Assembly (NCBI GenBank): GCA_030407005.1
Contig: JAUDYN010000004.1
Span: 62,001 to 126,000, forward strand
Reading direction: 5' to 3'
DNA from: Desarmillaria ectypa
Lineage: Eukaryota; Basidiomycota; Agaricomycetes; Agaricales; Physalacriaceae
DNA: 64,000 bases
This document shows, in pieces, positions 1 to 13,622 of the stretch. A program made the position numbers and the translations under genes. The notes below the pieces were generated by a model. The model saw only the letters and a list, made by a program, of their open reading frames with translations. It searched no databases and was not told where the DNA came from. Within the stretch, counting starts at the first letter, position 1. The number at the start of each line of letters is the position of its first letter.

Positions 1-1939
1 AATGCAACAGTGCTCTAGACCCTCGTCTTCGGTTGAAGCTTAGGGACCCGCCTGCTGTTGTGCTTTTCTACATATCTGAAACTCATTGCTCTCCCATCTT
101 GAATCGAGTTTCCCTCCGTATCCACTTCTACCGTCTCCAAGGTTCTGTCTCGCTGTCATGGATCTTTACTAGTTTCTATATTTAGTCTTCACTTTCCTTA
201 CCTTTCTTTTCATTTCGACGTAGCGTAGGAAATTGCTCGACGTTTCTTCTCTAAATTTCCTCTAGTAAGTTCTACAATAATGCCATAGTACTTAACCTGT
301 ACGAAAATTCCTGAAAGGGCATCTCAAATCCACTTTGTTAAACTGCGCTACTTCGTGCGAACCTTGAGTGATTGAGTTCGACTACGCCTAGCGCTTGCGA
401 AACCTACTCGGGTTCCTTCGTAGGTAATCGAACTTACAACTCTCTTCGCTATTCTTCGTATCATAGACTATATTCGAGTTGTACTTAGCTCGTACATCGT
501 CTATACTAAGCTTATTCTCAACACCTGCAAGTTTGTCGACGGAGGTTCCATCTCACTCACAAACCTAAGAAAGATGGTTTCGCTATTGTCTTGTGACAAC
601 TGGCGGAGAATGCGATGATATTGATTGCCGCTTAGATATCATCTCAAGGTTGGGTGATATACGGTGCTTCAAGTTTTGGAGTTTCCGCTGGTGTATGAAG
701 AGAAACGTGCTGCCTCCCCAGAGAAGCAACAGTGTTACTAGAGCTCTTATTACTGCACCAATAATGATGAATGTTTCACGTTTTCGATGTTGAGATAAGA
801 ACTCGTGATGATATCAGCCAAGTATTCAAATGTCAGAACAGGTTACAAAGAAGCGGTTCGTTGGTGGGATGCAGTGAACGCAGAAGAGTGACCGACAAGT
901 TTTCTGTTATTAGACTTAAGTTGAATGTTTGAAATATGAAGTAAATCAGGTGTTAGTTGCAACTGTGACAGAAGAAAGGTAAGTAGACATCTTAGTAACA
1001 GATTGGTACCAAGGCGGTATAAATAGACGTGCCTGTGGTTTACCTCCGGCTCCATTCCTGACACCAGGCGCAAGGTTCTTCAGGTGATATCTCCAGTTAT
1101 GAATCATAAAATAGTTCCCCCTCATACAGACCAAGTGACTGTAAGTGCACAAGCCAAGAGAATCACAGAGGATTTTGTTTCCGCAGTTCCCACTAATTAG
1201 CTAGATCGTGACCAGCACTCGAGGTCCTGATAGCGGCGCGACGGCCTCGACCAAACTGATGCATAACAAGGGTACCTAAAGAATTGATACATCAAAGTGT
1301 GTAGCATGCACATAACCTTGATACCTTGATTAAATGGACTGTTCCTACCGGTTGGAAATGTCAGCTACAGAGAGGCTGCCTACCCCTGCCCATCCTTGGA
1401 CCTCGCCGCCTGCTGACGTGTTCTGCTTCTGAACCTAAGAATCACTTGACGTGCGTGCTATCATGAACTCACGTCACACAGGAACCAGAAGCATTTTCCT
1501 CTCTCATATGATTATAAGATCGAACTTCGGTATTTCAGCTGTCGTGCTGTGCGCTGTTTCTTATGTTATAAGAGGGAAGCGGTAGAAAATGAATTGCATA
1601 GCAAAGATACATATAGGTAGTATGTACAATAGTATTGGCTTGTTGCGTTCAAGGGCAAAATGGGAGCGAGAGCTGAGCCATAGGATCGTGACCAATGTAA
1701 TGCCGCGGGAGCGATCCAGCCTGCGGTTCATACGAGTGCATTCCAAAGGTCCCTGCCCTATAGATCAAAGAAGTTAGTGATACCTAAACTATTAAGACTT
1801 ATTGGTAGTTCAGTTGCAAGGGGACACCGATTGTCTGGAATGGGTCTTTGAAGGTGTCGTTTTTATCGGAGATGAACAATATTGCTCTGTTCTCGTTAGG
1901 TTCTTAATGATCTGGTAATTCATTTCGATATGAGTCCTG
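1..1939. other. No gene recognised
   Basis: I see no reading frame with a convincing start, splice pattern or protein family here. The short open frames on both strands overlap each other and have no compositional bias or motif. No tRNA-like B box was noticed. Confidence 0.5.
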
Positions 1940-2810
1940 TCATCAGGAGTTTTCACTGAACTTCTCAGGTGTTACAGTGGTGCGGCTCCGGATAACATCA
2001 AAAGAAGAAAACAGCCAATACGCCGAGGTCGCAGACTTGCTATCAATTGACGCTGTTCTTATAAAGGAAATGCTCGGCACCCGCTCAGAAAGTATCACAA
2101 ACTTCGGAAAGCCGCGACGTATCCACGATCCCGACGTGGGCTTTGTAAAAAAAGACTTTGCTTTATCGTCACCACAGGCAGAGGCCGATACCACAGTCTT
2201 ACCTAAACGGAGTTGAAAGTTGACACAATGAAAGGCAGATGGAAGAATAAGCGTACCTAGCTCGAAAATAATTGGCAGTCCCTCCCGCTGGCGACGGTTC
2301 GAGCTTGTACCTGATATCTGCAGAAGTGAAAAGAGAGAGCTGCAGAAGCATTAACGTACGTTTCGGTGGAACTGCTCGCAAGGCTCCCATTCCTGGTTGA
2401 TAGGCATCCGAGGAGGAAGTCCTCGACAAGATGGTACGGCTTCGTGATCCAAAAGAAATGCGGCGCATGATGACATACGGGGAATGACTTAAACAACGAG
2501 GGCATTGTCAGGCAAGGAAATAAGAAGGTAAATAGAGACTTGCCTAAACTCTACGGGAATATGGGGTTCTCATCTGCAGGCTTGCACGAAACCACGACAT
2601 TAGCTTCTCTTCAAAGCTTTGGCGCCGCAGAAATTCTGCCGTAGGGATATTAACATGATATACTTGTCATGAAAATCATTCATGGCGCAACGCGGATGAT
2701 AACCCTCTAGTATTTCGTCGAAAAGACAATAACCCTAGAGGATGGAATAATGAATAATGATACTCTATTTGGATGTGGCTTACAGATGATGGATTCAATG
2801 AAGAGAACGA
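1940..2810 (-). pseudogene. Decayed tandem unit, copy 3 of 3
   Basis: This is the shortest copy of a module repeated three times on the minus strand. It shares stretches with the other two copies: around 1980-2170 (matching about 3700-3900 and 6290-6450), around 2270-2450 (matching about 4000-4190 and 6560-6760), and around 2540-2640 (matching about 4255-4350 and 6833-6880). No continuous frame survives and the product is not recognised. The copies differ at many positions and by indels, so the duplication is old. Similarity is by eye on DNA and on short translated stretches. Confidence 0.5.
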
Positions 2811-2814
2811 ATCT

Positions 2815-5225
2815 CGGGTCATCGAACCTTCCGCGAGCAGAGTTTACCTCCATGCAGAGACGAGTATCGACAGCAGGTCATCAGCATTGTAGTACGTCGA
2901 CGGCCAATAAACAGGGCACTGGATAAACTTCGAGTGGTGTCCAAGTGATCCCTGTCGACGTCCGCAAGCTGTTCACTGCCGTGATTCATGTGCGCGCTAT
3001 CCGTCAACTGAAAATCATAGAAGTATCCGGCGCAACTTCTGCCTCCCTTTCCACAAACGATGTCAGCAGCTGCGTATATTTCTGATTGACTGGACCCAGG
3101 TCATCCGGCCACAATGACGAATACGTCTTGGTGAATTCCCGGAGTCGTACTCGCAGCGGGTGCCGGATCTGATGGGTCTCCACAGGCAAGCGATGATCCA
3201 TGGCGAAGAAAATAGCATCGTGGATGCCAGGGTAAGTTTCCGAGGGGATTTCCTGGGAATATGAGGCTATTTATGGCACGAAACAAAGAGCAGCGTTATG
3301 GACGGTGGGCTTGGTCGATACTCCAGTTGAGGGGTATACGGGCGAGGACCATGTTCAGAAGATGGGCGGATACGGACCCGTGCACGTCTAGCTGCATCTA
3401 TGGCCACACACATCAGCATTTAATAAAGGCGAAACATCCCGGATACTCACATTCATTGCGAGGCTGATTAAGAGCTGCATAAATGTCGGCGGTTGAACAT
3501 TGAGTTTCGAGGGATCTCAGAAAGGGTTATCTTTCTTTGCGATAAGCTCTCATGCACTATCTTCGTTATGCCCTTGACGATCTGCCAGTTTGGTCAGACG
3601 TGATCGCTGCTGCCAAGAGGTGCTCCTCACGCTTCACGGTGTAGAAGCTGGTCGAAAAAAGTCCCCCAAGGTGTGGCATCGTAATGGTACGGCTTTGGAA
3701 ATGGTTGGGGATAGGAAGACCTGAGCAAACGGAACAAGAGAGCAGCAGACATGTGAACCCGTTATCAATAGAAGTGCTGTTTGAATAGGAAACGCTCGAT
3801 CCTCGCTCAGATAGCACCACAGAATGAGGAAAGTGACAGTGTATCCACATTCCCGACGCGTCCTTTCGCAAGAAGTCGTCGCTGCCTTCTCTCGTAGTGA
3901 ATGGAAGCAGTTGTCAATACCACAGCTGTACCTGAACATAATGGAGCAACCGCACGACATAAAAGGGCGATGAAAGATGAGCATATCAATCTTGAAGACG
4001 ATTACTAGGATCTCGGACTGACAGTTCATCCAACGATCCGACCTTACATCCGGTACACACAAGTAGAAGGACATGCGGGAATATCAACGCACTCATGGTT
4101 CGCAGGGCTTTCCAATACATGCCTGATAGCCGTCCAGGGAAGTCAGTACTCGGCAAGATGGTTACGGTTTCGTACCCACCAGGAGTGCAACTGCGGGCGA
4201 GAATGACCTAAACTACAAAAAGCATCGGTAAGCCAGGAAAGGAAGACGGACCATAGGCTTACTTGATACACGGGTGAATACCGGGTCCTTTTCTGCAGCA
4301 TTGCGCCGAACTACGAAATTCGCATCACTTGGGCACCACGGGCTGCAAGGATATTAATACGGCATGGTTGACGCAGGTATTACACGCACATACCTTCATG
4401 GTTGTCATCCTTCTTCCTTGGATGTCCGTATACTCCGGGGCGTGCACCGCTTCGAAACGCGGGATCTTCACTTCGGCATCGCAAAGTGTGTTGAGCAACT
4501 CCCTGCAGTGCGACATTTCCTGGCGCTCAATCGAACTAAAAATGCCAGGGGCTAAAATAAAAAGTCAATGAGCAGCGAAAGCATTAATCAACAGATGACG
4601 TACGAAACGCCAAACTGAACCTCTTTATCCAACACGACGCGAGCCCTTCCCTGGAAGAAAACATACTTCAGGAAGGGAACCCCAAATGAAAGAATCAGAT
4701 ACGGAGACAAAAATGAAAATAGATCATACAACGAAGCATCCTACGCTGTCGATCTCGTATTTTGACCATTCAGCCGCAGTATCTTTCTTCTATGCAGTTC
4801 GCGCGCGCACCGCTGCGAACTTCACCTGAAAGCCCGGCTCCAGGCAACAGAAAAAGTAATAGTTGGGCCGAAGTGTTAAAAGATCATCGATCGACTCTGA
4901 AGCTTGAAGGATGGTTAGACGATAACTATACCTTGGATAGCAGAACATCGCCGTAACTGTATCTTTCTGCACACGCTGTGTCGGCATTAGAGAAGGTAAT
5001 AGCTAGAGGGAGATCAGCCAAGGTCCAACTAATATCTGTCCCCGTGGCGTACCTCTTAGGATGGGTCTATCTCGATCCATTCTTCATATACCCAAATGTA
5101 CATCCCCCGTCCCCGTATGGACTAACACCTCTTGGATCCTGCCTGTCGTCTCTCGAGATTGTCAGCGAAAAGCTTCGGTTCCATTCCATATACAGAGATT
5201 TAACTGCGGCGAAAGGTTGGTGAGA
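2815..5225 (-). pseudogene. Decayed tandem unit, copy 2 of 3
   Basis: This is the longest copy of the triplicated minus-strand module. Pieces of reading frame remain. One, 3004-3201, contains DDLGPVNQ, and its counterpart in copy 1 (5558-5752) contains GDLGPVNQ. Another, 4325-4516, has a plausible GTATGT donor and GCAG acceptor that removes about 50 bases, but the frame does not continue cleanly. In-frame stops interrupt the stretch near 3300 where copy 1 is open. I do not recognise the protein. It could be a lineage-specific multi-exon gene in decay, or a functional gene whose exons I failed to join. Confidence 0.45.
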
Positions 5226-5229
5226 AAAA

Positions 5230-6985
5230 CAGAAACTTTCGCATCAGATCCCGCTACGATCATCTCTGCCCCGATTTCTTCCCGGCTTATGGGATTACCG
5301 TGCGACCACCACTACCACTATTTATATATAACAAGTCAACATAGTCATCAAAATAATGAAAATGATACGTACTTGGGCTTGCAGCTTGCTAAGCAAAACT
5401 ACTCCTGCCCATAGGCACCGCTGTGCCTAAACCACAGAGCTCACTTGAATAGCGACCACCACCACCATGCAGGGACTTGTTCCCACCGAATTCGCGTACT
5501 CCCCTCATCCGCTCAAAATGTCAATAGTCAATGTTTCCCTCGATACCTACTCCACCCCTACGTCGCCGTAAAGGCTGGCCATACTTCGCCCTGCGAGCTG
5601 ACGTCTGCATGGAACTCGCAGAAATTATCTGGCTTAATCTCCGCTACCTTTTCAAGCACGATGTCGGCGGCTGCGTATGTCTGATTGACCGGACCCAGGT
5701 CACCCAGCCAATCCTTCACGGCATCTAAAAGGCATCTAATGACGGGATACATCTCGGTGGATTCTAGCGGAGTAGGGCTTTTAACGGGCGCCGGATCTGA
5801 CTAGTCTCCAGACAGGCGATGATCGCAGAATGCCAAGGTAGTTTGAGAGGAAAATGCCGGAGAATATGAACCTGTTTATGGCACAAAACAGGGAGCAGTG
5901 TCCTTGACGGCAAGCCCGGTCGATACTCCAGTTGAAGGGTATATGGGCGGGGTTCATGTTCGAAATATGGGCGGGCACGGATAAATGCAAATCTGGCTGC
6001 ATCTATGGCTACAGACGTCAGCATTTAATAAAAGCGAAACATCCCGGATACTCACTTTCGTCGCGAGTTCGAGGTGCTTGATTAAAAGCAGCGTCAATGT
6101 TCTGTTTCATGGGGCCAAAATTCGATTTTGGAAGGGTCATCTTTACTGCGATAAGCAATCGGATGGTTTGTCAAACATGATCCGGCCGCTAAGAGGTGCT
6201 CTCCGGACTTCGCAGCGCAGAAGAGCGTCGGAAACTCCCATGTGTTACGTCTTGATGGTGCTGCTCCAGATGTGTAGCAGCCCGGGTAACTTGAACAAGC
6301 AGTCGATACGCCAAGGCCTACGAATTTGCCATCAAGTGACACTGTTTGTAAAGGACACACTCGGCGCCCTCTCAGAAGGCACCACAAAACGAGGAAAACC
6401 GGGATGTATCCACGTTCCTGACGTGCCCTTTGGTAAGAAGAATCCGTTTTAGCCGATACTGTCTTGGCGTATGGAGAACAGAAGCACACGCCAACACCGT
6501 GGTTGTATGCCTAAACGCGAGTTGAGGGCTAGGACGCCAAAAAGAGGATGTGAGATAAACATACCGATCTTGAAGACGATTACCAGGTTCCCCCACTGAC
6601 GGTTGATGCAACGATCCCTGGCATATGCTGGGTGAGAAGATAGCGCTGCAGGAATATCAGCATATGCTTCAGCGAAACTTCTTGCAAGGCTTCCATACCT
6701 GCTAGATAGCCTTCCCAGGAAGTCAGTGCTCGGCAAGATGGTCCAACCAACAGGAGCACAAAGTGGGTGGTTGCGGAGTTTATCCTAAGGGAAAAAGCGT
6801 GTTAGTATGCAAGGAAAGGAGGATGAAAGATAGACTACCTAAATTATATTGTACGAATACGAGATCTTTTCTGCAGCCTTCCTCTTGAGTCCTGCTCGTC
6901 TCTAGATTCTCAGTCATAAGCTTCAGTTCCGTTCCATATCCTGAGGTTTGACTACAACGAAAAGTTGGTCAGTATCGAGGGCATG
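5230..6985 (-). pseudogene. Decayed tandem unit, copy 1 of 3
   Basis: This is the upstream-most copy in minus-strand order. It matches copy 2 at roughly 2.5 kb offset: 5558-5752 with 3004-3201, 5781-6002 with about 3210-3420, 6290-6450 with 3700-3900, 6560-6760 with 4000-4190, and 6890-6970 with 5130-5220. Its exon-like piece at 5781-6002 is open where copy 2 has a stop (shared words such as NWSID). The product is unknown and no signal peptide or known domain was seen. Whether any copy is expressed cannot be told. Confidence 0.45.
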
Positions 6986-8555
6986 CGAGCCATCACAAAC
7001 ATACACTCCTTGTCACGGGGTCTTCAAGCCCTAGAATGGGTGAGATTTTTCTAAACGTCCATTCCTTCCTATGATCGCTAAGTCGCAATAGGGAGAATAT
7101 CATGTGGGATATCATTGGGACGAAAACAACTGGTATCAGGCCCAGTTGCGGTCATGATGGTACGAAAGAAAGAGGGCCGATGGTAATGGCACTGTAAAAC
7201 AACAGATGCAAGCAGACGCGTCATATCGGTGGCTGTGCCGACACGTCGAGTCAGCATACCCAACCGTCTTTTTACGAAGGTATTACCATGTATATTCTTT
7301 GGTTTTCAAGCCCTGACATAATTTTTGAAATAGTACAACGATGAAAGTCTACCCAATCCATACCACTATCTGAGCATTTCTTTACGGCACTCGGACCGCC
7401 TCGGTGGTTACAAAAAAATACTCGGTGCTAATATAATTTCCCGTGTGTCCATGATCTTCTGAGTTGTAAATTCCATCAGTGACTACAGTCCTTAACTTTA
7501 CTTCGCTGATAATCTCAGACAATGACCCCCCTGCCCTTCAGAATTAGCTTCAATCGTGAAGGGGGGAACATATTTCCACGCGCATGGCGGAAATGAACGT
7601 CGCTGAGATCAATACCATTGTTGGTTCCACCCCGGTCCTTTCTTACCAAACTCAGAAAATGGTGAAGTAACCCTTCAGTGGTGCCAGAAATACATAGGTT
7701 GATACGGTTAGTTCTAGAACTGCACCTTTTGTTCCTATTCCATCGAATGACTGGTTACAGCTACCGATGCGCGTCTTAAGCACTGTACAACCATCAGCGC
7801 CATCGAATAAATAAAACATCTCCAAACGAAACTGATGTCGAAGCAACATTCTCACTCCGCACACAATACCTTTATCCATTGTGGACGCGATACCTACTAT
7901 ATGCTGCGTCACCATAAACGTTCGCAGCTACGAGTGCGGGTTCCTCGCATCTCTTAGCCGTATAGTGTGACCGAAATGCAGCCCCACAGATGATAATAGC
8001 ATGTCGTCTAGGTGTCACTCGCGATGACGCTTTTTCACACCACCCGTACGTATCGGGTATCCAGCATCAGCGTAAAAGCTGCTTCGCGACAGATCTGTCT
8101 ATTCCTGACAAAAGTGTAATTCCTGCATGAAACTCCGCGAAGCCAGCATTCTATGAGATACATGTTCTTGCTTCTTCTTCTTGCCGTCGTTTATGTGTCG
8201 TCCTGGAAGAACAAGCATATAATCCAAGGACAAGATAGGATTATGCTATTGTCCTTCAACCTAGCTTCCCACGCACAACACCACTCCTCGTTTGTTCTTT
8301 TTCAAACAAAAGTGATTTCCTAACATCTCTTCCATTTTTATTTTTTCCTCGAGTGTGGTCTTTCATCCTCCGCTTGTTCCTACAATACAATCGATGCTTA
8401 CTATAACAATTCATGAGCCGAATCAGGTAAATAAACCTTCGACTGTTGGCTCTCATTTATTAACTCGCCCGCTAAGGAATAATCCAAGCCGAAATGTGCA
8501 TTATAAGAATAGAAAGGATTTCGCCGAACATCTCATCCAACCACTCACCTTACCA
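6986..8555. other. Intergenic, one weak 87-codon frame
   Basis: No gene is supported. The minus-strand frame 7652-7915 begins with a true ATG and runs 87 codons without an intron. It shows no motif, so I rate it a chance frame or an unknown small protein. The stretch just before the ABC transporter is pyrimidine-rich (around 8160-8360), as is common upstream of fungal genes. Confidence 0.45.
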
Positions 8556-11196
8556 ATGTCTGACATCTCAATCTCCTGCAGCGAAACTGTCGTCGGCACG
8601 CCGACCACTGCTACTACCCAAGGCCTTATCAAAAGGGACCGACTGGGTATCTTCGAGATTGTGTACGAGAAAGAAGATTCCTTCTTGCCCTCCCGCGACG
8701 CCGTCATGTCGGTGGTAAACTGCATCTCGGAGGACGGGCCATTTGCCCGTCGCCTCTTCAAAGATGTCTACTCTGCCGCGCCGACAACGTTCTTGCTCTA
8801 CCTTACTGCAAACCTATGGTTGAGCGTCTCGCCAGTGGTGGTGATTTGTCTCGTCAAAGTGGGGCTCAGCATTGTAAGATGTCACTTTTTACTGTTCACT
8901 ACGCGGCTCATGCGGCCATTTAGATCGAGACATGGATGATATCTGGGTTTTCCAGCTCGGATACTATGGTAGAGGACTTTAGATACGTCGTGTTGTATTG
9001 GTTATCGTCTGCTTTAGTATCAGCTGTGGCTACACGTTTCATGTGAGTCTTTGTCGTTGAGCACCATTATTTATGCCGAAAATATCGCAGCACAGAGAAT
9101 GACCGAGTCCTGGATTCAGCGACGAAACTGCTTCTCTATCCAAAATTTGCTAAAAGTCCGTGCTCTATCGGCCACATCATTTATTCATCGTTCTCACCAT
9201 GTCACAGAGAGCTTGGCTTTAGATCTGGATACTGCAATTGGTATAACTAACTCTCGTTACGCTGAATCCCTCACTCAAACTTTCTAGGTGGTAACAGCTT
9301 CCCCAATCCTGGAGAATTTCACCGAGCGTACTGTAAAGCATGGGAAACATTGCATGCCATCATCCTTCGGCTACGATCCTTCATAAGCATTCTCCTTCAA
9401 GTGTGCGTTATGATCATTGTCCTTCACGGATCTTTGCGCATGGATATTGTCATAACGTTCGGCTCCTGTGTTCTGGCTATCCTTTTGTTCAAACCCATCA
9501 ACAAGTTTGGAGGCGCAGGTGAATAATTTCAATGACGCAAGAGGTGGTGCTTACATACTTATTTCAGGATATGCATACTGGACAAAGAATCGGCACTACG
9601 ACCGTTTAATAGGGCTCCATCAAATGATCTTCAATCCTTGGGTCTATCGTGATTCTATGGTCAAGACCGTTCCAGAAGGCTACATATATCAAGGTCGGCT
9701 TTGTCTCCCACACGGGTGTTCTTGTTCTAAATGAATGATACTTTAACAGAATACAAGAAAGAGATCGAAGCCTTGGGTGTACAGAAATACAGTGAAGCAG
9801 ACTTCGCCTCAACTATAAGTGTCCCCCCTCCATGGTACTGGGAGTTTGCGAGTACAGTTCTTGTGGACTGCTTCCCGGTATGCTCCCTATAATTTTCTAG
9901 GCCGAAATATTGAAATGAACCATATCTTATAGGCCTTGTGCTCTATTGCGTTGTTCTGGATTCCTCTGACACCGTCTCTTCTGTCTGCAGGCGTGCTTCT
10001 TCAAGCGGCTTCGATGAACCTGAGGAAGAGCATCGATTACATGAAGCTGTGTCAATCCGAATCCTTTGCTGCTTTATTGCAGAAGGCTAGATTATGCTAC
10101 CGAAATCTGCATGTTTCTTCGACTATCGAGAACTCTTTCAGTGAAGGCATGAGTATCTCTTTCCAGTGAGTCGAATGTCATCATCTTTTCTAAATCTTAA
10201 ACATTTCGATATCTAGGAACGTCTCGTTTGTGTATCCTAGCAACAAGAAAGCTCTTGATGACGTTTCTTTTGATATATTTCCCGGACAACTCATCGTTAT
10301 CGTCGGCGTCAATGGCAGCGGAAAGTCTAGTCTTTTGAACCTGCTGCCTCGTTTGAGGGATCCTACTACTGGAAGTATACTCATTGATGGGAGACCTATC
10401 CAAGACTACGACTTGGCTTCTCTTCGCTCTTCCATCACTGTTCTTTCACAGGAAGACGTTCTCTATCCACTAACCTATGGTGATAACTTTCTCATGGCTC
10501 TGGGTAACTCTGCATCCCTCCTGACTGACAAAAAACGCCGCATTGAGATGCTTGAAAAGGCAGCTGCTATGGGTGGATCGTCCGGAATTATCCACGCACA
10601 GAAGGAGGGCTTCGATTCTCTTTACACTCCCAACAATGAAGCATTCGAACGTTCATCTCATCTCTCTGTCATGGGTTGCGGGCACAAGTTTCCCTCGTCT
10701 GCAGCGATACAGGTGCAAGAGCAGGAACATCCTACACGGAAGCCTACGAAGCTGTCAGGAGGCGAGACTCAACGAATCCTTGCGTACGTTTTCTCTCTCC
10801 TTGTTACAGCCACTCCTGAGTTTTGACGAAGTCGTTTCAGGTCCCGAGCTTGTATGAAGCTATTGAATGGAGGCGTCAGGCTCCTGATAGCTGACGAAGC
10901 AACTTCGGCGATGGATCCTGTCGCTGAACGTGCTCTGCTGAACGGTTTCTTGGAACATGGTAAAGGCATGACGATGATCTTTGTAACGCACAGATTTTCA
11001 CATCTCGTCAAGCGTGCTAATCAGATTTTGTAAGTATTCAATCGATAGAATATCTGATAACGAGAAAGTTGCTGATATGTGGCACAGTTGCTTGAATGAA
11101 GGGAGGATCACGGAGTATGGAACTCACGCCGAGCTGATGGTTATTAAAGGAGAATATGCCCAAATGTATAACGCACAAGCAGAAGCGTACCGATAA
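8556..11196 (+). CDS. ABC half-transporter (membrane domain + one ATPase domain)
   Basis: Eleven exons join to a 705-residue protein: 8556-8873, 8924-9042, 9091-9155, 9208-9240, 9288-9518, 9568-9693, 9750-9877, 9933-10165, 10217-10783, 10841-11029 and 11088-11196. All junctions keep phase and the sum is divisible by three. The first half has hydrophobic segments near residues 80-106, 120-145, 195-240 and 320-345. The ATPase domain has Walker A GVNGSGKSS near residue 448, Q-loop LSQED, signature LSGGE near 600, Walker B RLLIADEA and switch His in VTHR, so it should hydrolyse ATP. One membrane domain with one nucleotide-binding domain implies a dimer. The substrate is unknown. The architecture resembles a divergent fungal half-transporter group. 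The start is the ATG before SDISIS; an in-frame upstream frame exists from 8355 but lacks a convincing start. Confidence 0.9.
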
Positions 11197-12420
11197 GCGC
11201 CAGGATACATGATTTTTCCGGTCACTTTTTTACTCTATCGGTCGAATTCTTTGTGTAACGATGTGTTACATGTTACATGTCTATGCTCGTCATGTCCTAG
11301 GTGTTAATGAGACTGAGTCTGTCACTTTGTGCAGTCTTGACAAATGCATTCCTGCAAGCAAATACCACCGCAGTATCGTGCTACCGGTTTTAGAGGGATG
11401 ATCTCAGAAGTAGATCCGCTCTGATTAGCACTCAGCGCTGATGGACCCTTTAGACTGTTTGGTGGTGGTGGTGGAGCTTGTTCAAATCCAAACGTCGAAG
11501 GTTTCAACTCAGCATTAAACCTGGGCCGATTTTACAGCACGTAAATTTTTTTCAAATCCGACGTGGATCCATCATCCCACGGGGACTGCTTAATGGGTGT
11601 TTCCCTTCCGCTCGTAGATCACAACCGCGGATGAATTATAGGGATGCCGAGAACTGCGGACTACATATCGTTCGGTAAATCTTGCCTATTCCCAGTACCT
11701 GTTCGAGTTCAAGTCGAATATGTAGTGCAGTGCGTCTTCCCGTAGCAGATCCGCCTTAATTCCTTCGGGTATATCGGAGAGTCGGAAGTTTTGTCCGATA
11801 AACAAATATGCCCCCAAAACAGATGAGAAGTCAGGTATCTTCAAGTGGCTGAGGATAAGGTTATCCTAGGGCAGACTGTCTTCAAGTGTGTTAGGATCGT
11901 ATGGTAAGGTGCAAAATCTTAATGTGCAGTGTAATTTGTTTGCAACATACTTTGCCCTTGGACGATTGCGGCGTCAGTGATGTAGTTTTCCGAGGCCTCG
12001 AACGACGGTAAGTAGGTAGATAGGAGGTATTGCCCGGCACTGGTCATGGCCAAACACCAGAGGACCCCTCCGAATAGAGATATCGGACGTCTAAAATATC
12101 GCCGGTTGTTACAGGTATGTCCAGGAGCACTTGCTATGGAAAGTGTGCTTACAGTCCCTCGTCATCAGGTTAAAATTGGTCCTTGCTTAGATCAATACAC
12201 ATTGAAAAGGCGTGATTAGCAGTGCCAACACATCATAGATTTCTATATCGTGCGTTAGACATTCTACTGCGTCTAACTTTTACTAGACTCCTGATTTATT
12301 CATCCCGGGTTACTTCTTTCCCGACAAGCGCAAGCCACGTACCAGCTGGTGATGCGACTGAGAAACCTTGTTGTTCGAATATTGGTATTCATGAATTAGC
12401 CAATTGACTCATGCAAAACC
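11197..12420. other. Intergenic; short GGT repeat
   Basis: No gene is seen. A short GGT trinucleotide run lies at about 11458-11475. The short frames here have no motif or splice support. Confidence 0.5.
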
Positions 12421-13622
12421 CTACGTCCATTTCGACTTGATCACATCATACTGGGTCTGGTTCACCGGCACGACCACACCATGTTTCATCAAAGCAGGGA
12501 ATTTGGTCCTGTCTCCGTTCACCCAGGTGGCACCCCCGTCATCGGTATACTGCGGTACATATCCCTAAATGATCGCACGTTAGTTACAGCTATCTCGAAG
12601 ACGTTTGAAAGGTTTTGAAGAAGCATACATAAACTCGGGTATCGCCACCATATTCATCCAGCCAAAGGTGAATACGGCCTTCGACCTCATTATCATGGAA
12701 GGCAAGCGGCCCCTCAGTCACATACGGGTTAACGTAACCATCTCCGATCTTCGTCCAGGTTCCAAAGAGACCTCCATTGGAATGCTCGGACCATACGCGA
12801 ATAACCGTCTCATTCTTGATAAACCGGATGTATTCACCGTCGGGGAGAGGGAGAATCGTGAGATCGATGATGGGAGTGCCGGGTATGACGATGTAATCCG
12901 TCGCTTCAGTGAATGTCCGGAAGTCGGAGGTGTAGGCGGATACGATACGGTCTTCCGTAGCTCTTCCGGTGTGCTGTACATATACATTAGGATGGGAACC
13001 AAAGGCGTGATACCATGACATACAGCAGTATCATCCGCGTCGTAGAACCTGGATGACCAATAAACGAGATATTGCCCTGCATTTGCATCCCAGATGGCTT
13101 CGGGAGCCCAGGCCATCCCAGCCGTCTCACCCACAACCTCTGCAAGCCAATTGTTACTCCAATTCACGAGATCGTCACTCTCCCACACATATAAACTCCG
13201 GCTGCCCGTTCTCGTAGCGGCATTCCAGTTGGTGTCATCAATGAGCAGATCTGTGCCAATGATCCAAAATTTAGATTTATCGGGACTGCTGACAAGGAAT
13301 GGGTCCCGAACGCCACCAGTTCCACCGGTTGGGACGAGAATGGCGCTGTCACTGTTGAGAGTCTGGTAGGAGAGGGGGTTATTTCCGTTACTGAGGTGCG
13401 CAAATATGGACGCCTCTCGGTCGTAGAAGTGCACAAAGAAATATCCAACAAGGTCCTGTCAAGAAAATTTCGGTAGCATGAAATTAGGCTTCTGAAAACA
13501 CACACATTGCTTTGCCTGGGGGAAGGTAAAGCTCGGGCGAGGAAGATCGAAAGCGAATACACCAAGAGTGCAGCGAGAGGCGCCGGATTATACATGTGAT
13601 GAGGGGATGGGTTGAGTTTCAT
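12421..13622 (-). CDS. Secreted glycoside hydrolase family 43 protein
   Basis: Four exons (13622-13506, 13455-13024, 12973-12629, 12564-12421) give 345 residues; every exon is a whole number of codons. An N-terminal hydrophobic signal-like stretch (about residues 10-30, ending ARALP) predicts secretion. The GH43 five-bladed propeller family is indicated by VRDPF (general-base Asp) early, AWAPE in the middle (blade with the pKa-modulating acid nearby) and VTEGP (general-acid Glu) in the third exon, plus SDGNN-like LSNGNNPLSY. Family members remove arabinose or xylose side chains from plant hemicellulose or pectin; the exact substrate cannot be read from sequence. The intron at 12974-13023 is needed to pass from DADDTA to HTGRA; without it the frame breaks. 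The start is the first ATG; a second Met nine residues later is possible. Confidence 0.9.

Noticed and set aside
12605..13018. 137-codon plus-strand frame
   Set aside because: It is antisense to the GH43 catalytic exons, which are clearly real.
13164..13622. 152-codon minus-strand frame through the start of GH43
   Set aside because: It reads through the first intron in a wrong frame; the spliced model restores the GH43 sequence.
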